Shown here one piece after another: positions 1-8,381 of a stretch of DNA of 51,914 nucleotides. The stretch comes from Pantoea sp. GD03673. Lineage in GTDB: Bacteria; Pseudomonadota; Gammaproteobacteria; Enterobacterales; Enterobacteriaceae. The position numbers and the translations under genes were made by a program. The stretch lies in contig NZ_JAOCKJ010000014.1 of assembly GCF_029844725.1 (NCBI RefSeq), forward strand, positions 1 to 51,914, read 5' to 3'. How positions within the stretch are numbered: the first letter of the stretch is position 1; the number at the start of each line of letters is the position of its first letter. Below the pieces are notes generated by a model, which did no database searches, had not been told where the DNA came from, and saw only the letters and a list, made by a program, of their open reading frames with translations.

Positions 1-38
1 GAGTAGTCGCGTTGTGTACGTTTAACATACTGTTTCAT
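1..38 (-). CDS. N-terminus of IS3-type transposase OrfA (partial)
   Basis: Only the first 12 codons are in the window, starting at ATG 38 on the minus strand and running off the edge. The peptide MKQYVKRTQRDY matches, from memory, the opening of OrfA-type helix-turn-helix proteins of IS3 elements. AGGAG at 43-47 (minus strand) gives a well-spaced ribosome site. OrfA normally binds the element ends and is joined to OrfB by programmed frameshift; none of that can be seen here. Confidence 0.5.
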   Translation of the reverse strand, partial: MKQYVKRTQRDY

Positions 39-92
39 CACATTCTCCTGTAAATCGCGGGAAAATGTGTCAACGCTATTCAGGACGGGTCA
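1..92 (-). mobile_element. Edge of an IS3-family-like insertion element (partial)
   Basis: The first 92 bases look like the left end of an insertion element read on the minus strand. The reverse strand begins TGACCCGTCC at position 92, with a TG terminus as in IS3-family ends, and 54 bases later a good ribosome site (AGGAG) precedes an ATG at 38. The encoded start MKQYVKRTQRDY resembles the N-terminus of IS3-family OrfA helix-turn-helix proteins. The rest lies outside the window, so the family, the other end and any target duplication cannot be checked. The exact boundary at 92 is inferred. Confidence 0.5.
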
Positions 93-102
93 CAGACAGG
101 TT

Positions 103-130
103 AAAAAGGGCGCTTTGGCGCCCTTTTTTT
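103..130. terminator. Bidirectional intrinsic terminator upstream of fhuA
   Basis: A perfect stem, AAAAAGGGCGC paired with GCGCCCTTTTT around a TTTG loop, carries an A-run on the left and a T-run on the right, so it can stop transcription in both directions. In E. coli mrcB lies directly upstream of fhuA, and this is probably the mrcB terminator left behind after the insertion element took its place. It also shields fhuA from transcription arising in the element. Confidence 0.85.
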
Positions 131-224
131 GTTTCTGCTCAGTACGGGTAAACTGCCCTGCAAACGGCGTCACTGCTGGGATTTCTGCTTGCAGTGGTCG
201 CTGAAGTTCGCATATTATCTGACC

Positions 225-243
225 CGTTATAATAATCATTATC
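225..243 (+). promoter_or_regulatory. Fur box overlapping the fhuA -10 element
   Basis: The 19 bases match 15 of 19 positions of the Fur consensus GATAATGATAATCATTATC, and the right half is perfect. A consensus -10 hexamer TATAAT lies inside it at 228-233, so bound Fe(II)-Fur would block RNA polymerase. No convincing -35 hexamer is seen at 16-18 bases. The placement predicts iron repression of fhuACDB. Confidence 0.88.
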
Positions 244-286
244 GTTTCGATTCGCTTGCCTGAGCCTATTTTAAGAGACACCTTTT

Positions 287-2488
287 ATGAATGCGCGAAC
301 GACTTTTGCAGACAACACCAAAAAACAATTTTCCCGGCCGCTTCTGGGCGTCATGATTTCACTGAGCCTGAGCACCTCGCTTTACGCTGCGCAGACGGAG
401 ACCATGGTGGTCTCGGCGGATGGCGGCAGCGGCGTCGAGGCGGAAAGCGCCTGGGGTCCGGCACCGACCGTGGCAGCGAAACGCAGCGCCACCGGCACCA
501 AAACTGACACGCCGATTGAAAAAAATCCGCAGTCTGTCTCCGTGGTCACCCGTGAAGAGATGGAGATGCGTAACGTCACCAGTGTGAAAGGGGCGTTTAA
601 CTACACGCCTGGCGTACTGACCGGTAACCGTGGCAGCTCAGACGTGATTGATGCGTTGTCGATTCGCGGCTTCAGCGAAACCAACACCAACCAGTATCTG
701 GATGGGCTGAAACTGCAGGGAGATAACTACTCTGAGTTTGCCATTGACCCGTACTTCCTGGAGCGCGCCGAACTGCTGCGCGGGCCGGTGTCAGTGCTCT
801 ACGGTAAAAGCAATCCGGGCGGCGTGGTCGCACTGGTGAGCAAGCGTCCAACCCAGGAGACCCTGCGTGAAGTCCAGTTCCAGATGGGGAACGATAACCT
901 CTTCTCGACCGGCTTTGACTTTGGCGGTGCGCTGGATGATGACGGCGTTTACAGCTACCGTCTGACCGGCCAGGCGCGCAGTCAGGATGCGCAGCAGGCC
1001 ATGAACAAAGAGAAGCGCTATACCCTCGCCCCGTCATTCAGCTGGCGTCCCGACGATCGCACCCGCATTGACCTGCTGACCTATTTCCAGAACGAGCCGG
1101 AAACCGGCTATTACGGCTGGCTCCCGCGTCAGGGCACCGTGGTGCCGATTACCCGTGCCGATGGCAGCCAGTACAAACTGCCGACCAACTTCGATGAAGG
1201 CGAGCAGAGCAATAAAATCTCCCGCACCACCAAAATGGTGGGCTACAACGTCGAGCACAGTTTAGACGACACCTGGACGCTGCGTCAGAACCTGCGCTAT
1301 GCCGATCTGCGCACCGACTACCGCAGCATTTATGGCAATGGTTTCGACGCAACGACGCAGGAGATTACCCGGGGTTCAGCAGCCTCCAAAGAGACGCTGA
1401 ATCAGTTTACGGTGGATACACAGGCGCAGGCGAAATTTGCCACTGGCCTGGTGGATCATACGCTGCTGCTGGGTGTGGATTATCAGCGGACCCGTAATGA
1501 TATTGATGCACAGTTTGGCTCAGCTTCCAGCCTGAATGCCGTTAATCCGCAATATGGCGATGATAGCGTGACGTCATATGGCCCTTATCAACGTCTCAAC
1601 AAGCAGCGTCAGACCGGCCTCTACACGCAGGATCAGATGGAGTGGAACCGTTGGGTGCTGACGCTGGGTGGCCGCTACGACTACGCCATGACCTCCGTTT
1701 ATGACCGGGGGACGGACAATGTTGATAGCCAGAACGACCAGGCATTCACGTGGCGCGGTGGTCTGAACTATGTGTTTGATAACGGCATCGCGCCTTACTT
1801 CAGCTACAGCGAAGCCTTTATTCCGAATGCCGGTTCAACCTTTGAAGGTAAGGCATTTGATCCGTCGCGCGCTAAGCAATATGAAGCGGGCGTAAAATAT
1901 GTACCGAAAGATCGTCCGGTGGTGCTCACCGCTGCGCTTTATCAGCTGACGAAAACTAAAAACCTGACTGCCGATCCTAATCCAGGCAGAGCTCTCTTCA
2001 GCGTGCAGAGCGGTGAAATCCGGTCGCGCGGCGTTGAGCTGGAAGCCAAAGCGGCGCTGAATGCCAATGTCAATCTGACGGCTTCTTACACCTACACCGA
2101 TGCAGAATATACCGAAGACACCCTGCTTAAAGGCAAAACGCCGGTGCAGGTGCCGAAGCACATGGCCTCACTGTGGAGCGACTACACCTTCCACGAGACG
2201 GCGCTGTCGGGCGTGACGCTGGGTGCAGGTGTGCGTTATGTCGGGGAAAGCCAGGGGCTTTACAGCACCGGTACTGAGCAGAACCAGAACTTTAAAGTGG
2301 CCGGTTACACCACGGTGGATGCGGCGCTGAAATATGATCTGGGCCGGTTCGGTCTGCCAGGCTCGTCGGTGGGCGTTAACGTTAACAACCTGTTCGACCG
2401 TGAATATGTCGCCAGCTGTTACCGTGAATACGCCTGCTACTGGGGTGCGGAGCGCCAGATTGTTGGCACCGCGACCTTCAGATTCTGA
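287..2488 (+). CDS. fhuA: Ferrichrome outer-membrane TonB-dependent receptor
   Basis: FhuA binds ferric hydroxamate siderophores such as ferrichrome at the cell surface and imports them using TonB-ExbBD energy. The 733-residue product (E. coli about 747) has a signal peptide ending near residues 34-35 (STSLYA-A), a TonB box (TETMVVSA, about 37-44), and a plug domain with the segments SAWGPAPT, SATGTKTDTP and PQSVSVVT shared with FhuA. A 22-strand barrel follows, ending in the C-terminal Phe (ATFRF) needed for Bam recognition. The ATG at 287 has AAGAGA eight bases upstream. It heads fhuACDB and lies behind a Fur box. In E. coli FhuA also serves as receptor for phages T1/T5 and colicin M; that is not testable here. 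Confidence 0.97.
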   Translation: MNARTTFADNTKKQFSRPLLGVMISLSLSTSLYAAQTETMVVSADGGSGVEAESAWGPAPTVAAKRSATGTKTDTPIEKNPQSVSVVTREEMEMRNVTSVKGAFNYTPGVLTGNRGSSDVIDALSIRGFSETNTNQYLDGLKLQGDNYSEFAIDPYFLERAELLRGPVSVLYGKSNPGGVVALVSKRPTQETLREVQFQMGNDNLFSTGFDFGGALDDDGVYSYRLTGQARSQDAQQAMNKEKRYTLAPSFSWRPDDRTRIDLLTYFQNEPETGYYGWLPRQGTVVPITRADGSQYKLPTNFDEGEQSNKISRTTKMVGYNVEHSLDDTWTLRQNLRYADLRTDYRSIYGNGFDATTQEITRGSAASKETLNQFTVDTQAQAKFATGLVDHTLLLGVDYQRTRNDIDAQFGSASSLNAVNPQYGDDSVTSYGPYQRLNKQRQTGLYTQDQMEWNRWVLTLGGRYDYAMTSVYDRGTDNVDSQNDQAFTWRGGLNYVFDNGIAPYFSYSEAFIPNAGSTFEGKAFDPSRAKQYEAGVKYVPKDRPVVLTAALYQLTKTKNLTADPNPGRALFSVQSGEIRSRGVELEAKAALNANVNLTASYTYTDAEYTEDTLLKGKTPVQVPKHMASLWSDYTFHETALSGVTLGAGVRYVGESQGLYSTGTEQNQNFKVAGYTTVDAALKYDLGRFGLPGSSVGVNVNNLFDREYVASCYREYACYWGAERQIVGTATFRF

Positions 2489-2495
2489 TTTAACC

Positions 2496-2513
2496 GGGCG
2501 CTTCGGCGCCCGT
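2496..2513 (+). other. UUCG-capped hairpin between fhuA and fhuC
   Basis: CGGGCGC and GCGCCCG pair perfectly around the very stable TTCG tetraloop, eight bases after the fhuA stop. No T-run follows, so it is unlikely to be a full terminator. By analogy with other receptor-transporter operons, such a structure could protect the upstream fhuA mRNA from 3' exonucleases and set fhuA expression above fhuCDB. The role is inferred. Confidence 0.6.
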
Positions 2514-2527
2514 TCACAGGGATAACC

Positions 2528-3322
2528 ATGCCGCATTCGCACGCAGAAGAGGCCACCTTTACGCTGGATAACGCCAGTTTTGAGGTACCCGGCCGAACCC
2601 TCCTCCAGCCACTTTCGCTGACCTTTCCACCAGGCAAAATGACCGCGCTGATTGGTCACAACGGCTCCGGCAAATCCACGCTGTTAAAAATGCTGGGCCG
2701 TCATCATGCAGCCAGCAGGGGAGAGGTGCTGTTAAATCAGCAGCCGGTCGGACGCTGGAACAGTAAAGCCTTTGCCCGCGAGGTGGCCTATCTCCCGCAG
2801 CAGTTACCGGCAGCCGAAGGGATGACGGTGCGTGAGCTGGTGGCAATTGGCCGCTATCCCTGGCACGGGGCGCTGGGACGCTTTGGTCAGGAAGATCGTG
2901 ACCGGGTAGAGGATGCGATTGCGCAGGTGGGGCTTAAACCCTTTGCCGGGCGGCTGGTGGATAGCCTGTCGGGCGGTGAGCGTCAGCGCGCCTGGCTGGC
3001 GATGATGGTGGCGCAAAACAGCCGCTGTCTGCTGCTGGATGAACCGACCTCGGCGCTGGATATTGCTCATCAGGTTGAGGTGCTGGCGCTGATAAAAGAT
3101 CTGAGCCAGCAGCGCGGCCTGACCGTGATTGCGGTGCTGCATGATATCAATATGGCGGCACGCTACTGCGATCATCTCGTGGCACTGCGTCAGGGCGCGA
3201 TGATTGCTGAAGGTGACGCCGGGGCAATTATGCAGCCTGAGGTGCTGGGTGCAATTTACGGCATTCCGATGGGCATTTTACCGCACCCGCAGGGCGGCGC
3301 GCCGGTCAGTTTTGTCTGTTAA
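2528..3322 (+). CDS. fhuC: Ferric hydroxamate ABC transporter ATPase
   Basis: FhuC is the cytoplasmic ATPase that drives import of ferric hydroxamates through FhuB. The 264 residues (E. coli 265) contain the Walker A motif GHNGSGKST (43-51), the ABC signature LSGGERQR, the Walker B motif LLLDEPTSALD and the switch His in VLHDINMA. The ATG at 2528 follows ACAGGGAT. The gene lies 39 bases after fhuA, and its stop is seven bases before fhuD, so it belongs to the same Fur-controlled operon. Confidence 0.97.
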   Translation: MPHSHAEEATFTLDNASFEVPGRTLLQPLSLTFPPGKMTALIGHNGSGKSTLLKMLGRHHAASRGEVLLNQQPVGRWNSKAFAREVAYLPQQLPAAEGMTVRELVAIGRYPWHGALGRFGQEDRDRVEDAIAQVGLKPFAGRLVDSLSGGERQRAWLAMMVAQNSRCLLLDEPTSALDIAHQVEVLALIKDLSQQRGLTVIAVLHDINMAARYCDHLVALRQGAMIAEGDAGAIMQPEVLGAIYGIPMGILPHPQGGAPVSFVC

Positions 3323-3329
3323 GGAAAGG

Positions 3330-4211
3330 ATGATGCCCGATCTTTATCGCCGCCGGCTGTTGCTGGCGCTGGCGGCCTCACCGCTGTTTTGCGCGCTTCC
3401 CCTGCGTGCTGCCACACCAAATCCGGGCCGGATTATTGCCCTGGAGTGGCTCCCCACCGAACTGCTGATAGCCCTGGGCATCACGCCCTGGGGTGTGGCC
3501 GATTTGCACAACTACAACATCTGGGTAGGAGAGCCGCCGCTACCTGCGGGCGTGATCGATGTCGGTCTGCGCACTGAACCCAATCTTGAGCTGATGGCGC
3601 AAATGCAGCCGTCGCTAATCCTCTGCTCCAACGGCTATGGCCCGTCTAAAGAGAAACTGACGCGTATCGCGCCGATCATGGGCTTCGACCTTCACAACGG
3701 CGACGGAAAACCCTTCACCGCTGCACGCGCATCGCTGCGTCAGCTGGCGGCACGTCTTGGGTTAAGCGATCGGGCGGAGCAGCATCTGCGCGAGGTCGAT
3801 GCGGAGCTGGCGGCGGCGCGCCAGCGTCTGGCTCCTTATGCCGGACGCACGATACTGCTGATGACGCTGCTCGACAGCCGTCACGCCATTACCTTCGGTA
3901 AAAACAGCCTGTTCCTGGAAGTGATGACCCTGCTGGGCCTGAAAAATGGCTGGCAGGGTGAAACCAGTTTCTGGGGCAGTGCCGTGATTGGCATTGAGCA
4001 ACTGGCGCAGGCCGGGGATGTGGATGTCCTCTGTTTTGATCACGACAACGACGTGGAGATGCAACAGCTGATGCGCAGTCCGCTGTGGCAGGCCATGCCG
4101 TTTGTACGCGCCGGACGCTTTCAGCGCGTCCCGGCGGTCTGGTATTACGGTGCTACGCTCTCGGCGCTGCACTTTGTTCGCGTGCTGGAACGCGCGCTGG
4201 AGACGCACTGA
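3330..4211 (+). CDS. fhuD: Ferric hydroxamate periplasmic binding protein
   Basis: FhuD captures ferric hydroxamates in the periplasm and hands them to FhuBC. Two adjacent in-frame ATGs (3330 and 3333) follow AAGGAAAGG; either may be used. The N-terminus carries RRRLLLALA followed by a hydrophobic stretch and an Ala-rich cleavage region (LPLRAA), like the twin-arginine-type leader of E. coli FhuD. Mature motifs IIALEWLPTELL and LGITPWGVAD match the family. Length is about 293 residues. The stop overlaps the fhuB start (ATGA), implying translational coupling. The open frame extends upstream into fhuC, but that extension has no signal peptide and is not credible. Confidence 0.96.
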   Translation: MMPDLYRRRLLLALAASPLFCALPLRAATPNPGRIIALEWLPTELLIALGITPWGVADLHNYNIWVGEPPLPAGVIDVGLRTEPNLELMAQMQPSLILCSNGYGPSKEKLTRIAPIMGFDLHNGDGKPFTAARASLRQLAARLGLSDRAEQHLREVDAELAAARQRLAPYAGRTILLMTLLDSRHAITFGKNSLFLEVMTLLGLKNGWQGETSFWGSAVIGIEQLAQAGDVDVLCFDHDNDVEMQQLMRSPLWQAMPFVRAGRFQRVPAVWYYGATLSALHFVRVLERALETH

Positions 4212-6190
4212 TGCGCCATGCTCTGTTTCCCGCAGGCCTCCTCAGCCTGCTGTTTCTGCTCGCACTCAGCCTGACGCTGGTTAATCTGCACCAGGCGCTG
4301 CCACAGGCTGAATGGTGGCAGGCACTCTGGTCACCGGCAACCGATAGCCTGCAGCAGATGGTGTTCCACTACAGCCTGCTGCCACGCACCGTACTGGCGC
4401 TGCTGGTGGGGGCTGGACTGGGGTTAGCGGGCCTGCTGTTTCAGCAGATATTGCGCAACCCGCTGGCAGAGCCGACCACGCTGGGCGTCTCCTCCGGCGC
4501 ACAGCTGGGGATTACCGTGGCGACGCTGTGGCATCTGCCGGGCGGGGCGCTGACACAGCAGTTTGCCGCACTCAGCGGGGCGCTGCTGGTGGCTGCGCTG
4601 GTATTCGGCGTGGCCTGGAGCAAACGTCTGTCGCCGGTGACGCTGATTCTGGCCGGACTGGTACTGAGCTTCTACAGCGGTGCGGTCAATCAAATCTTCG
4701 CCATCTTCAATCACGATCAGCTGCAGAACATGTTTCTGTGGAGCACCGGCGCGCTGAATCAGATGAGCTGGGACAATGTGCAACAGCTCTGGCCGCGCCT
4801 GCTGCTGGCGTTTGTGCTGGCGCTGGCGCTGCTGCGTCCGCTGACGCTAATGGGGCTGGATGAGGGGGTCGCTAAAAATCTGGGGCTGGCGCTCTCTGTG
4901 GCGCGTCTCGGGGGCCTCGGGCTGGCAATCCTGCTTAGCGCACAGCTGGTGAATGTTGCCGGAATTATCGGCTTTATCGGGCTGTTTGCGCCGCTGCTGG
5001 CGAAACTGCTGGGTGGACGACGGCTCATCAGCCGGATGCTGCTGGCACCGCTGACGGGTGCGCTACTGCTGTGGCTGGCTGACAGCACTGTTTTGTGGCT
5101 CAGCGCCCACTGGCGCGACATTCCGACCGGCACGGCCACGGCGCTGCTTGGCGTACCGATTCTGCTGTGGCTGCTGCCGCGACTGCGTACCGGTTCGGTG
5201 CCGCCCGCGCTTAATCAGGGTGACACTGTGCCCGCCGAGCGACAGAACCTGCTGCACTGGTCGCTATTCGGTCTTGCTGTTCTGGGGCTGCTGACGTGGG
5301 GGGCGCTGGCACTGGGTCGTGATGCACAGGGCTGGACCGGGTCCGCAGGCGAGATGCTGCAGTCGCTGCTGCCGTGGCGTGCACCCCGTGTGCTGGCCGC
5401 GCTGGTGACCGGCCTGATGCTGGGCGTGGCGGGGAGTCTTATTCAGCGGCTGACCGGCAATCCCATGGCCAGCCCGGAAGTGCTGGGCATCAGTTCCGGT
5501 GCCGCCTGTGGCGTGGTCGTCATGATGTTCTTTGTGCCGGGCGATGCGCTGGCATGGCTGCTGCCCGCCGGTGCGATGGGAGCAGCGCTGACGCTGCTGG
5601 TCATTATGGCTGTCGCCAGTCGCGGCGGTTTTTCGCCGGAGCGGATGCTGCTGGCGGGCATGGCGCTCAACAGCGCCTTTGTCACTCTGCTGATGCTGCT
5701 GCTGGCCAGCGGCGATCCGCGTATGGGCGGGTTACTGAGCTGGATATCCGGGTCGACCTATAACATCAGCAGCAGCCAGGCAATTCAGAGCGCTGTCTGT
5801 GCGCTGCTGCTGGTTTCGCTGGCACCGCTGGCCAGTCGCTGGCTGACGCTGCTGCCATTGGGAAGTGCCACCGCACGCTCAGCCGGAATCGCCTTAACGC
5901 CGGTGCGACTTAGCCTGCTGCTGCTGGCGGCCGCGCTGACGGCCAGCGCCACACTGACGATCGGCCCACTGAGCTTTGTCGGGCTGATGGCTCCGCACAT
6001 GGCGCGGATGCTGGGATTCCGGCGGGCACTGCCGCAACTGGTGCTGTCGGGATTACTGGGTGCGGGATTAATGGTTATGGCCGACTGGTGCGGACGGATG
6101 CTGGCGTTCCCGGATCAAATCCCGGCCGGGCTGATGGCGACGTTTTTAGGTGCGCCTTACTTTATCTGGCTGCTGCGGCGTTCAGGTTAA
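4211..6190 (+). CDS. fhuB: Ferric hydroxamate permease, fused two-domain
   Basis: FhuB is the inner-membrane channel for ferric hydroxamates. At 659 residues it is a tandem fusion of two BtuC/FecCD-type halves, as in E. coli FhuB. Each half repeats the characteristic segments: LRNPLAEPTTLGVSSGAQ and LTGNPMASPEVLGISSGA, then GIIGFIGLFAP and GPLSFVGLMAPH, the coupling regions facing FhuC. The protein is strongly hydrophobic, with about ten helices per half. The ATG at 4211 overlaps the fhuD stop by one base, and is preferred to an upstream in-frame start buried in fhuD. It is the last gene of the operon. Confidence 0.97.
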   Translation: MRHALFPAGLLSLLFLLALSLTLVNLHQALPQAEWWQALWSPATDSLQQMVFHYSLLPRTVLALLVGAGLGLAGLLFQQILRNPLAEPTTLGVSSGAQLGITVATLWHLPGGALTQQFAALSGALLVAALVFGVAWSKRLSPVTLILAGLVLSFYSGAVNQIFAIFNHDQLQNMFLWSTGALNQMSWDNVQQLWPRLLLAFVLALALLRPLTLMGLDEGVAKNLGLALSVARLGGLGLAILLSAQLVNVAGIIGFIGLFAPLLAKLLGGRRLISRMLLAPLTGALLLWLADSTVLWLSAHWRDIPTGTATALLGVPILLWLLPRLRTGSVPPALNQGDTVPAERQNLLHWSLFGLAVLGLLTWGALALGRDAQGWTGSAGEMLQSLLPWRAPRVLAALVTGLMLGVAGSLIQRLTGNPMASPEVLGISSGAACGVVVMMFFVPGDALAWLLPAGAMGAALTLLVIMAVASRGGFSPERMLLAGMALNSAFVTLLMLLLASGDPRMGGLLSWISGSTYNISSSQAIQSAVCALLLVSLAPLASRWLTLLPLGSATARSAGIALTPVRLSLLLLAAALTASATLTIGPLSFVGLMAPHMARMLGFRRALPQLVLSGLLGAGLMVMADWCGRMLAFPDQIPAGLMATFLGAPYFIWLLRRSG

Positions 6191-6215
6191 AAAAAAGACC
6201 GGCGCAAGCCGGTCT
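6189..6215 (-). terminator. Terminator acting on minus-strand (hemL side) transcription
   Basis: AGACCGGC and GCCGGTCT form an 8-bp stem with loop GCAA, with eight A residues on its left side. Read on the minus strand it is a stem followed by T8, a good intrinsic terminator. On the plus strand no T-run follows. It abuts the fhuB stop codon. A matching stem with the T-run on the opposite side occurs at 6480. Confidence 0.75.
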
Positions 6216-6479
6216 GAGATGATTAACAACGTCTGGCCCGATTGGCTGTGAGGCTGAGCCTGCGAAGGGAACACGGTCAGATCGGAAAGACGCTAAGGCC
6301 AGTCCCTGACACGCTCGGCCCGCGCGATTACGCACCTCATCCCTGAGGTGCGCCCGTAGCCGGGCCAACGCTTTGCGTTGTTCAAAAACGCTCCCGGCGT
6401 TTTTGTCCCAGGCGCGGGCCGCTTTCCACCTCTGCCCGTGTTCCCTGCGCGTTGAGTTTTATGTTGCTGTGAAATTCCG
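6216..6479. repeat. Fold-back intergenic element between fhuB and hemL
   Basis: This gene-free stretch is built of nested inverted repeats. AGGGAACACGG (6266-6276) pairs perfectly with CCGTGTTCCCT (6436-6446). Inside it, GGCCCGCGC (6317-6325) pairs with GCGCGGGCC (6412-6420). Inside that are three perfect hairpins: CGCACCTCA/TGAGGTGCG (6331-6352), CAACGC/GCGTTG (6366-6380) and AAAAACGC/GCGTTTTT (6384-6404). The whole resembles a branched, cloverleaf-like fold. There is no credible reading frame. It looks like a dispersed non-autonomous repeat of Pantoea-type genomes, though copies elsewhere cannot be seen in this window. Confidence 0.6.
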
Positions 6480-6500
6480 GACCGGCTGCTGCCGGTCTTT
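6480..6500 (+). terminator. Terminator acting on plus-strand (fhuB side) transcription
   Basis: GACCGGC and GCCGGTC pair around TGCT and are followed by TTTAT on the plus strand. The stem arms are the same as those of the hairpin at 6197-6214, but here the T-run is on the right only. It lies just beyond the hemL stop and would end fhuACDB transcripts after the fold-back element. Confidence 0.65.
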
Positions 6501-6519
6501 ATCTCTAACGCTGCCGAAA

Positions 6520-7800
6520 TCAGAGCTTCGCGAAACAACGACGCGCGGCGTCGACAGTGCGCTGAATATCCTCTTCGCTGTGTGCCAGGGACATAAAGCC
6601 CGCTTCATAGGCTGATGGCGCAAAGTAAACGCCTTCTTCCAGCATCAGATGGAAGAAGGTTTTAAAGCGATCCACATCGCAGCGGGTCACGTCCGCGTAA
6701 CAGGTCACGCTGTCGGCATCGGTGAAGAACAGGCCGAACATCCCGCCCACATGGTTTATCACCAGCGGGATAGCGTGCTGTTTCGCCGCATCACGCAGGC
6801 CTTCTGCCAGCTGGCGGGTCAGGGCATCCAGTTTTTCGTGAGTGCCCGGCTGGGCGATCTGCGTCAGACAGGCAAAACCTGCCGCCATAGCAATCGGGTT
6901 ACCAGAGAGCGTGCCCGCCTGATAAACCGGACCGGTCGGGGCCAGCGCCGCCATCACGTCGCGACGGCCACCGAACGCACCAACCGGCATCCCGCCACCG
7001 ATAATTTTTCCAAGGCAGGTCAGATCAGGACGCACGTTGTAGTGGGCCTGTGCGCCGCCCAGCGCGACGCGGAAACCGGTCATCACTTCATCAATAATCA
7101 GCAGTGCGCCGAACTCATCACAGAGCGCACGCAGGCCTGGCAGGAAGTCTGGCTGCGGTGGAATGCAGTTCATGTTACCGGCGACCGGCTCAACGATGAT
7201 CGCGGCGATGTCGTCAGGATACTGCTCAAAGGCGCTGCGCACCGAGTCCGTATCGTTAAAGGTACAGGTCAGGGTATGTTTAGCGAAATCTGCCGGTACG
7301 CCCGGTGAGTTTGGCTGACCCAGCGTCAGAGCACCGGAACCCGCTTTCACCAGCAGATGGTCAGCGTGGCCGTGATAGCAGCCTTCAAACTTGATGATTT
7401 TATCGCGGCCGGTAAAGCCACGTGCCAGACGGATAGCGCTCATGGTTGCTTCGGTGCCGGAGTTAACCATTCGCACCATCTCCATGCCCGGCATCAGCTC
7501 ACACACCAGCTGCGCCATCGTCACTTCCATCTCGGTCGGTGCGCCAAAGCTCAGGCCGCGCTGGGCGGCTTCGATGACCGCATTACGGATCGCCGCGTTG
7601 TTATGACCCAGCACCATCGGACCCCATGAGCCAACATAGTCGATATAGGCTTTGCCATCGGCGTCATAGAGATACGCGCCATCAGCGTGTTCAATAAACA
7701 GCGGAACGCCGCCCACACCGGTAAATGCGCGTACTGGCGAGTTTACCCCACCCGGAATCAGGCGTTGTGCCTCGGCAAACAGTTGTTCGGACTTACTCAT
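6520..7800 (-). CDS. hemL: Glutamate-1-semialdehyde 2,1-aminomutase
   Basis: HemL converts glutamate-1-semialdehyde to 5-aminolevulinate, the second step of the C5 route to haem and sirohaem, using pyridoxamine phosphate. The product is 426 residues, equal to E. coli HemL, beginning [18 protein letters not shown]. Class III aminotransferase motifs are present, including [12 protein letters not shown] and the PLP-binding Lys in [11 protein letters not shown] (Lys265 by alignment). The ATG at 7800 has TGGAGC about eight bases upstream. An in-frame start 12 codons earlier would add residues not found in the family. It is transcribed alone, convergent with fhuB. Confidence 0.97.
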   Translation of the reverse strand: MSKSEQLFAEAQRLIPGGVNSPVRAFTGVGGVPLFIEHADGAYLYDADGKAYIDYVGSWGPMVLGHNNAAIRNAVIEAAQRGLSFGAPTEMEVTMAQLVCELMPGMEMVRMVNSGTEATMSAIRLARGFTGRDKIIKFEGCYHGHADHLLVKAGSGALTLGQPNSPGVPADFAKHTLTCTFNDTDSVRSAFEQYPDDIAAIIVEPVAGNMNCIPPQPDFLPGLRALCDEFGALLIIDEVMTGFRVALGGAQAHYNVRPDLTCLGKIIGGGMPVGAFGGRRDVMAALAPTGPVYQAGTLSGNPIAMAAGFACLTQIAQPGTHEKLDALTRQLAEGLRDAAKQHAIPLVINHVGGMFGLFFTDADSVTCYADVTRCDVDRFKTFFHLMLEEGVYFAPSAYEAGFMSLAHSEEDIQRTVDAARRCFAKL

Positions 7801-8003
7801 TTTCGGCTCCAGCGGTTCAGAAAAATATTGCGCCATTCTACGGAAGAGGGGCAGCAGACGAAAGGCGGATTCACCCGCAGCGCCCTTAATGGAGGTGAAA
7901 GCGGCACAGAGTGCGAAGGGCAGAGCTTGATTGCGCTGAGGTGCTGGCTGATAATAGCTTAATTAAGGTCGTTTTCTGACCTGGACGTTTACCGGAGTAA
8001 AAC

Positions 8004-8351
8004 ATGAGTGATGAAGTAGTAGCACTGCCGTTGCAGTTTACCGACGCCGCAGCCACAAAGGTCAAAAACCTGATTGCCGACGAAGAGAATCCGGCGCTGA
8101 AACTTCGCGTCTATATCACTGGTGGCGGTTGCAGTGGTTTCCAGTACGGCTTCACCTTTGACGATCAGATGAACGATGGGGACATGACGATTGAAAAGCA
8201 GGGCGTCTCGCTGGTGGTTGACCCAATGAGCCTGCAATATCTGGTGGGCGGTTCAGTGGATTACACCGAAGGTCTGGAAGGCTCACGCTTTATCGTGACC
8301 AACCCGAACGCCAAAACCACCTGTGGCTGTGGCTCTTCCTTCAGCATCTGA
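8004..8351 (+). CDS. erpA: A-type iron-sulfur carrier, essential respiratory protein
   Basis: ErpA carries iron-sulfur clusters to targets such as IspG and IspH and to respiratory enzymes. The 115-residue protein has the A-type fold and the three conserved cysteines: Cys43 in GGGCSGF and Cys107/Cys109 in TTCGCGSSF. The ATG at 8004 has GGAG seven bases upstream. It is transcribed alone, divergent from hemL. In E. coli clcA lies between hemL and erpA; here there are only 203 bases and no gene. That gap contains a short leader stem (AGGTC/GACCT) but no promoter I can name with confidence. Confidence 0.97.
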   Translation: MSDEVVALPLQFTDAAATKVKNLIADEENPALKLRVYITGGGCSGFQYGFTFDDQMNDGDMTIEKQGVSLVVDPMSLQYLVGGSVDYTEGLEGSRFIVTNPNAKTTCGCGSSFSI

Positions 8352-8357
8352 TGACGA

Positions 8358-8378
8358 AGGCCGTCATCGCGACGGCCT
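8358..8378. terminator. Terminator-like hairpin between erpA and the small secreted gene
   Basis: AGGCCGTC and GACGGCCT pair perfectly around ATCGC, six bases after the erpA stop, followed by CGTTT. It sits between two convergent genes and probably serves both. The T-run is weak. Confidence 0.6.
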
Positions 8379-8381
8379 CGT

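Noticed and set aside
3204..3329. fhuD start inside fhuC
   Set aside because: The extension lacks a signal sequence and covers fhuC; the twin-Arg leader begins at 3330/3333.
4085..4210. fhuB start inside fhuD
   Set aside because: The family N-terminus (hydrophobic, MRHALFPAGLL) begins at the ATG overlapping the fhuD stop; the extension is read out of frame from fhuD.
6317..6420. tRNA or CRISPR reading of the cloverleaf-like repeat
   Set aside because: There is no CCA end, no T-psi-C-like arm or conserved tRNA bases, and no spaced direct repeats; the fold is a palindromic repeat only.
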